From the NCBI RefSeq assembly GCF_008831285.2, contig NC_045139.1:33083706-33143705 (forward strand): 60,000 nt of DNA. The letters run 5' to 3'. The translations under genes were made by a program, and so were the position numbers. A model generated the notes under the pieces. It did no database searches. It was not told the origin of the DNA and saw only the letters and a program-made list of their open reading frames with translations. This stretch comes from Nymphaea colorata (Eukaryota; Streptophyta; Magnoliopsida; Nymphaeales; Nymphaeaceae). Of this stretch, positions 58,586 through 60,000 are shown piece by piece (positions within the stretch are counted from its first letter, which is position 1; each line of letters opens with the position of its first letter).

Positions 58586-58620
58586 GACGTCCACCACGCG
58601 TCTGCCACACGGCACGCGTC
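58586..58620 (+). promoter_or_regulatory. ACGT-core and paired CACGCGTC motifs upstream of the ERD7-like gene
   Basis: GACGTC (58586-58591) is followed by CACGCGTC at 58595-58602 and 58613-58620, 166-201 bp before the start codon. ACGT cores with CACGCG coupling-type elements are typical of ABA/dehydration-responsive plant promoters. Whether they lie in the promoter or the 5' UTR is unknown. Confidence 0.4.
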
Positions 58621-58785
58621 GAGTCCTCTCCGCGGTCTCGATACATATAACAGGTCGCCCTGATGCCGTTCCCCGTTCTTGCAACGGAAATCAGGATTCC
58701 AAACCGTCATCTGAAGGCAAAGAGCAAGGAAGGACGAAGAGAAGAAATCATCTGAATGCAACGAGCAAAGAAGGAAGAGAAGAAG

Positions 58786-59813
58786 ATGGCGTCCTTATGG
58801 AAGAAGAAACCAGAACAAGGTGAAGGAGATCAAAAGCAGCCGAGTCTTTACCCTGTTGTGATCGAAACCAACCCTGAAAGAGACTCCCCATTCCTCTCTG
58901 ACCATCAAAAGCATGCTTCATCTTCTTCTTTGTACCCGTCTATCGGTGCCGACAACTATAGTCGTACTGCTCCTCCTCCTCCGGCTTCCCGCGCATCTAT
59001 TGATCCCCATCAAACCACTTCTGCTCATCCTTCGTCTTCTTCTTCGATGTACCCATCTCTGGATATGTCCGATCTCGCTGAGAACCTCTTCGCGGATGCC
59101 GAAGAGGAGATTCGTGATGCCAACCCTAGCGCTCCCTATCAAGCAACCGAAGAGACCCTGGTCACCGTCCCCGGTGCCATCGCCCACCTCATCGACAAGC
59201 AGTACAGCGTCGAGCTCGCCTCCGGCGATCTTTCCATCGTCCGGCTTTCACAATCAGGCAATGTGGTCGCCGTCTTCGCCAGAATCGGCGATGAGGTGCA
59301 GTGGCCGCTCGCCAAGGACGAGCCCGCAGTGAAGCTCGACGACTCGCATTACTTCTTCACGCTGCGCATCCCTGCGGAGGTTGGGTCTCCTACCTCGAAA
59401 GGTGGGGAGGAAATGCTCAACTATGGGCTGACGTTCACCGCGCAAGGGCAGGGGAAGGTGATGAATAAATTTGATGAGATTCTGAAGCAGTATAGCTGTT
59501 TCTCGGTGCAATCAGCCAGCAAGGTTCCGGGTGCGGAAGTGCTGGTTCCCGCAGCGGCGGAGAAGAAGGCAGATTCTGCGGAGGCGGCTGCTGCGGCCTA
59601 CTGGACTACCTTGGCTCCCAATGTGGAGGATTACAGTGGGTCTGTAGCACGGGCAATCGCCGCGGGTTCTGGGCAACTGATTCGTGGGCTTATATGGTGT
59701 GGTGATGTCACTGTGGACCGGTTGAAATGGGGGAACGATTTTTTGAAGAAGAGAATGGATCCTAATGCTAAGCCTGCAGAGCTCGATAAGCAGACGCTGA
59801 AGAGAATCAAAAG
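58786..59813 (+). CDS. ERD7-like senescence/dehydration-associated protein, exon 1 (partial gene)
   Basis: The frame runs from ATG 58786 for 342 codons plus two bases to a predicted donor AAAAG|GTATAC at 59813/59814. It stays open to the window end, but the residues after 59813 lose family character. The N-terminal 120 residues are Ser/Pro-rich and contain three YP motifs: SLYPVV (20-25), SLYPSI (48-53) and SMYPSL (87-92). A conserved N-terminal plant domain follows (about 121-240), then an Ala/Glu hinge (255-271). The senescence domain starts near 272 (YWTTLAPNVEDYSGSVARAI), and the exon ends DKQTLKRIKR. ERD7-type proteins (about 450 aa in Arabidopsis) are induced by dehydration, cold and senescence, and are reported to act on membrane lipids and lipid droplets. 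An in-frame ATG at 58756 would add MQRAKKEEKK, but it has T at -3 and C at +4. ATG 58786 has A at -3 and G at +4, so I prefer it. The remainder lies beyond the window. Confidence 0.88.
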
Positions 59814-60000
59814 GTATACCAATTGCCATTTGTTGTTTCAATGGCTCCGTCAGTTACTTGTCTCTGACTTAAGTTCCTTTCTTTCTTTTGCTTTTTGGCA
59901 TTGCAAGTTTGTTTTTTATGCTCGAAACTTGTTCTTATCTTCATTGTACGTGTCTCCCTTCTCCAGTTCTGCAATTTGGTTATCAAAACTTTGTCTCGCG
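59814..60000 (+). other. Start of ERD7-like intron 1, cut by the window end
   Basis: Begins GTATAC and is T-rich (TTCCTTTCTTTC...). The reading frame happens to stay open, but the composition is intronic. Confidence 0.7.

Noticed and set aside
58913-59332. 139-codon plus-strand Leu/Pro-rich frame
   Set aside because: A shadow of the ERD7-like exon in another frame; the true frame starts at 58786.

Overview
The window is nuclear DNA of a flowering plant. It holds four intron-containing plant genes with GT-AG introns, separated by long AT-rich stretches full of microsatellites and short non-autonomous DNA transposons. I cannot name the species. The genes are a subgroup-4 R2R3-MYB repressor, a 20S proteasome alpha-4 subunit (PAD1 type), an AHK1/ATHK1-type hybrid histidine kinase, and the first exon of an ERD7-like senescence/dehydration protein.

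Layout. 1-1.5 kb: left edge with a possible promoter running off the window, then a degenerate 67-71 bp tandem repeat. 1.67-2.85 kb (+): the two-exon MYB gene. 2.85-23.8 kb: about 21 kb without a recognisable gene, containing three hAT-like elements with 8-bp target-site duplications, a Tourist-like element, several other terminal-inverted-repeat elements, a SINE-like unit and AT/GA/CA microsatellites. 23.8-30.9 kb (-): the three-exon proteasome gene, whose 4.1-kb second intron carries a 263-bp tandem duplication. 32.4-50.2 kb (-): the histidine kinase, 13 exons encoding 1306 aa. 50.2-58.8 kb: intergenic, with a long hairpin bounded by microsatellites, two more Tourist-like elements, tandem duplications, an LTR-like remnant and a CACTA-type terminus. 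58.8 kb to the end (+): ERD7-like exon 1 followed by the start of its first intron.

How the genes relate. PAD1 is a housekeeping subunit of the 20S core particle. The AHK1-type kinase is in a family linked to osmosensing and drought signalling, and ERD7-like proteins are induced by dehydration. The two lie head-to-head across 8.6 kb. Functional coupling is only an inference. The MYB gene belongs to the repressors of phenylpropanoid/lignin genes, and its promoter contains AC-type MYB sites that would fit autoregulation.

I found no clearly new biological system. The most notable observations are the abrupt switch to nearly all G/C third positions in the last kinase exon, the well-delimited transposon families with readable target-site duplications, the hairpin whose arms end in GA/CT tracts, and the degenerate receiver-like domain inside the kinase.
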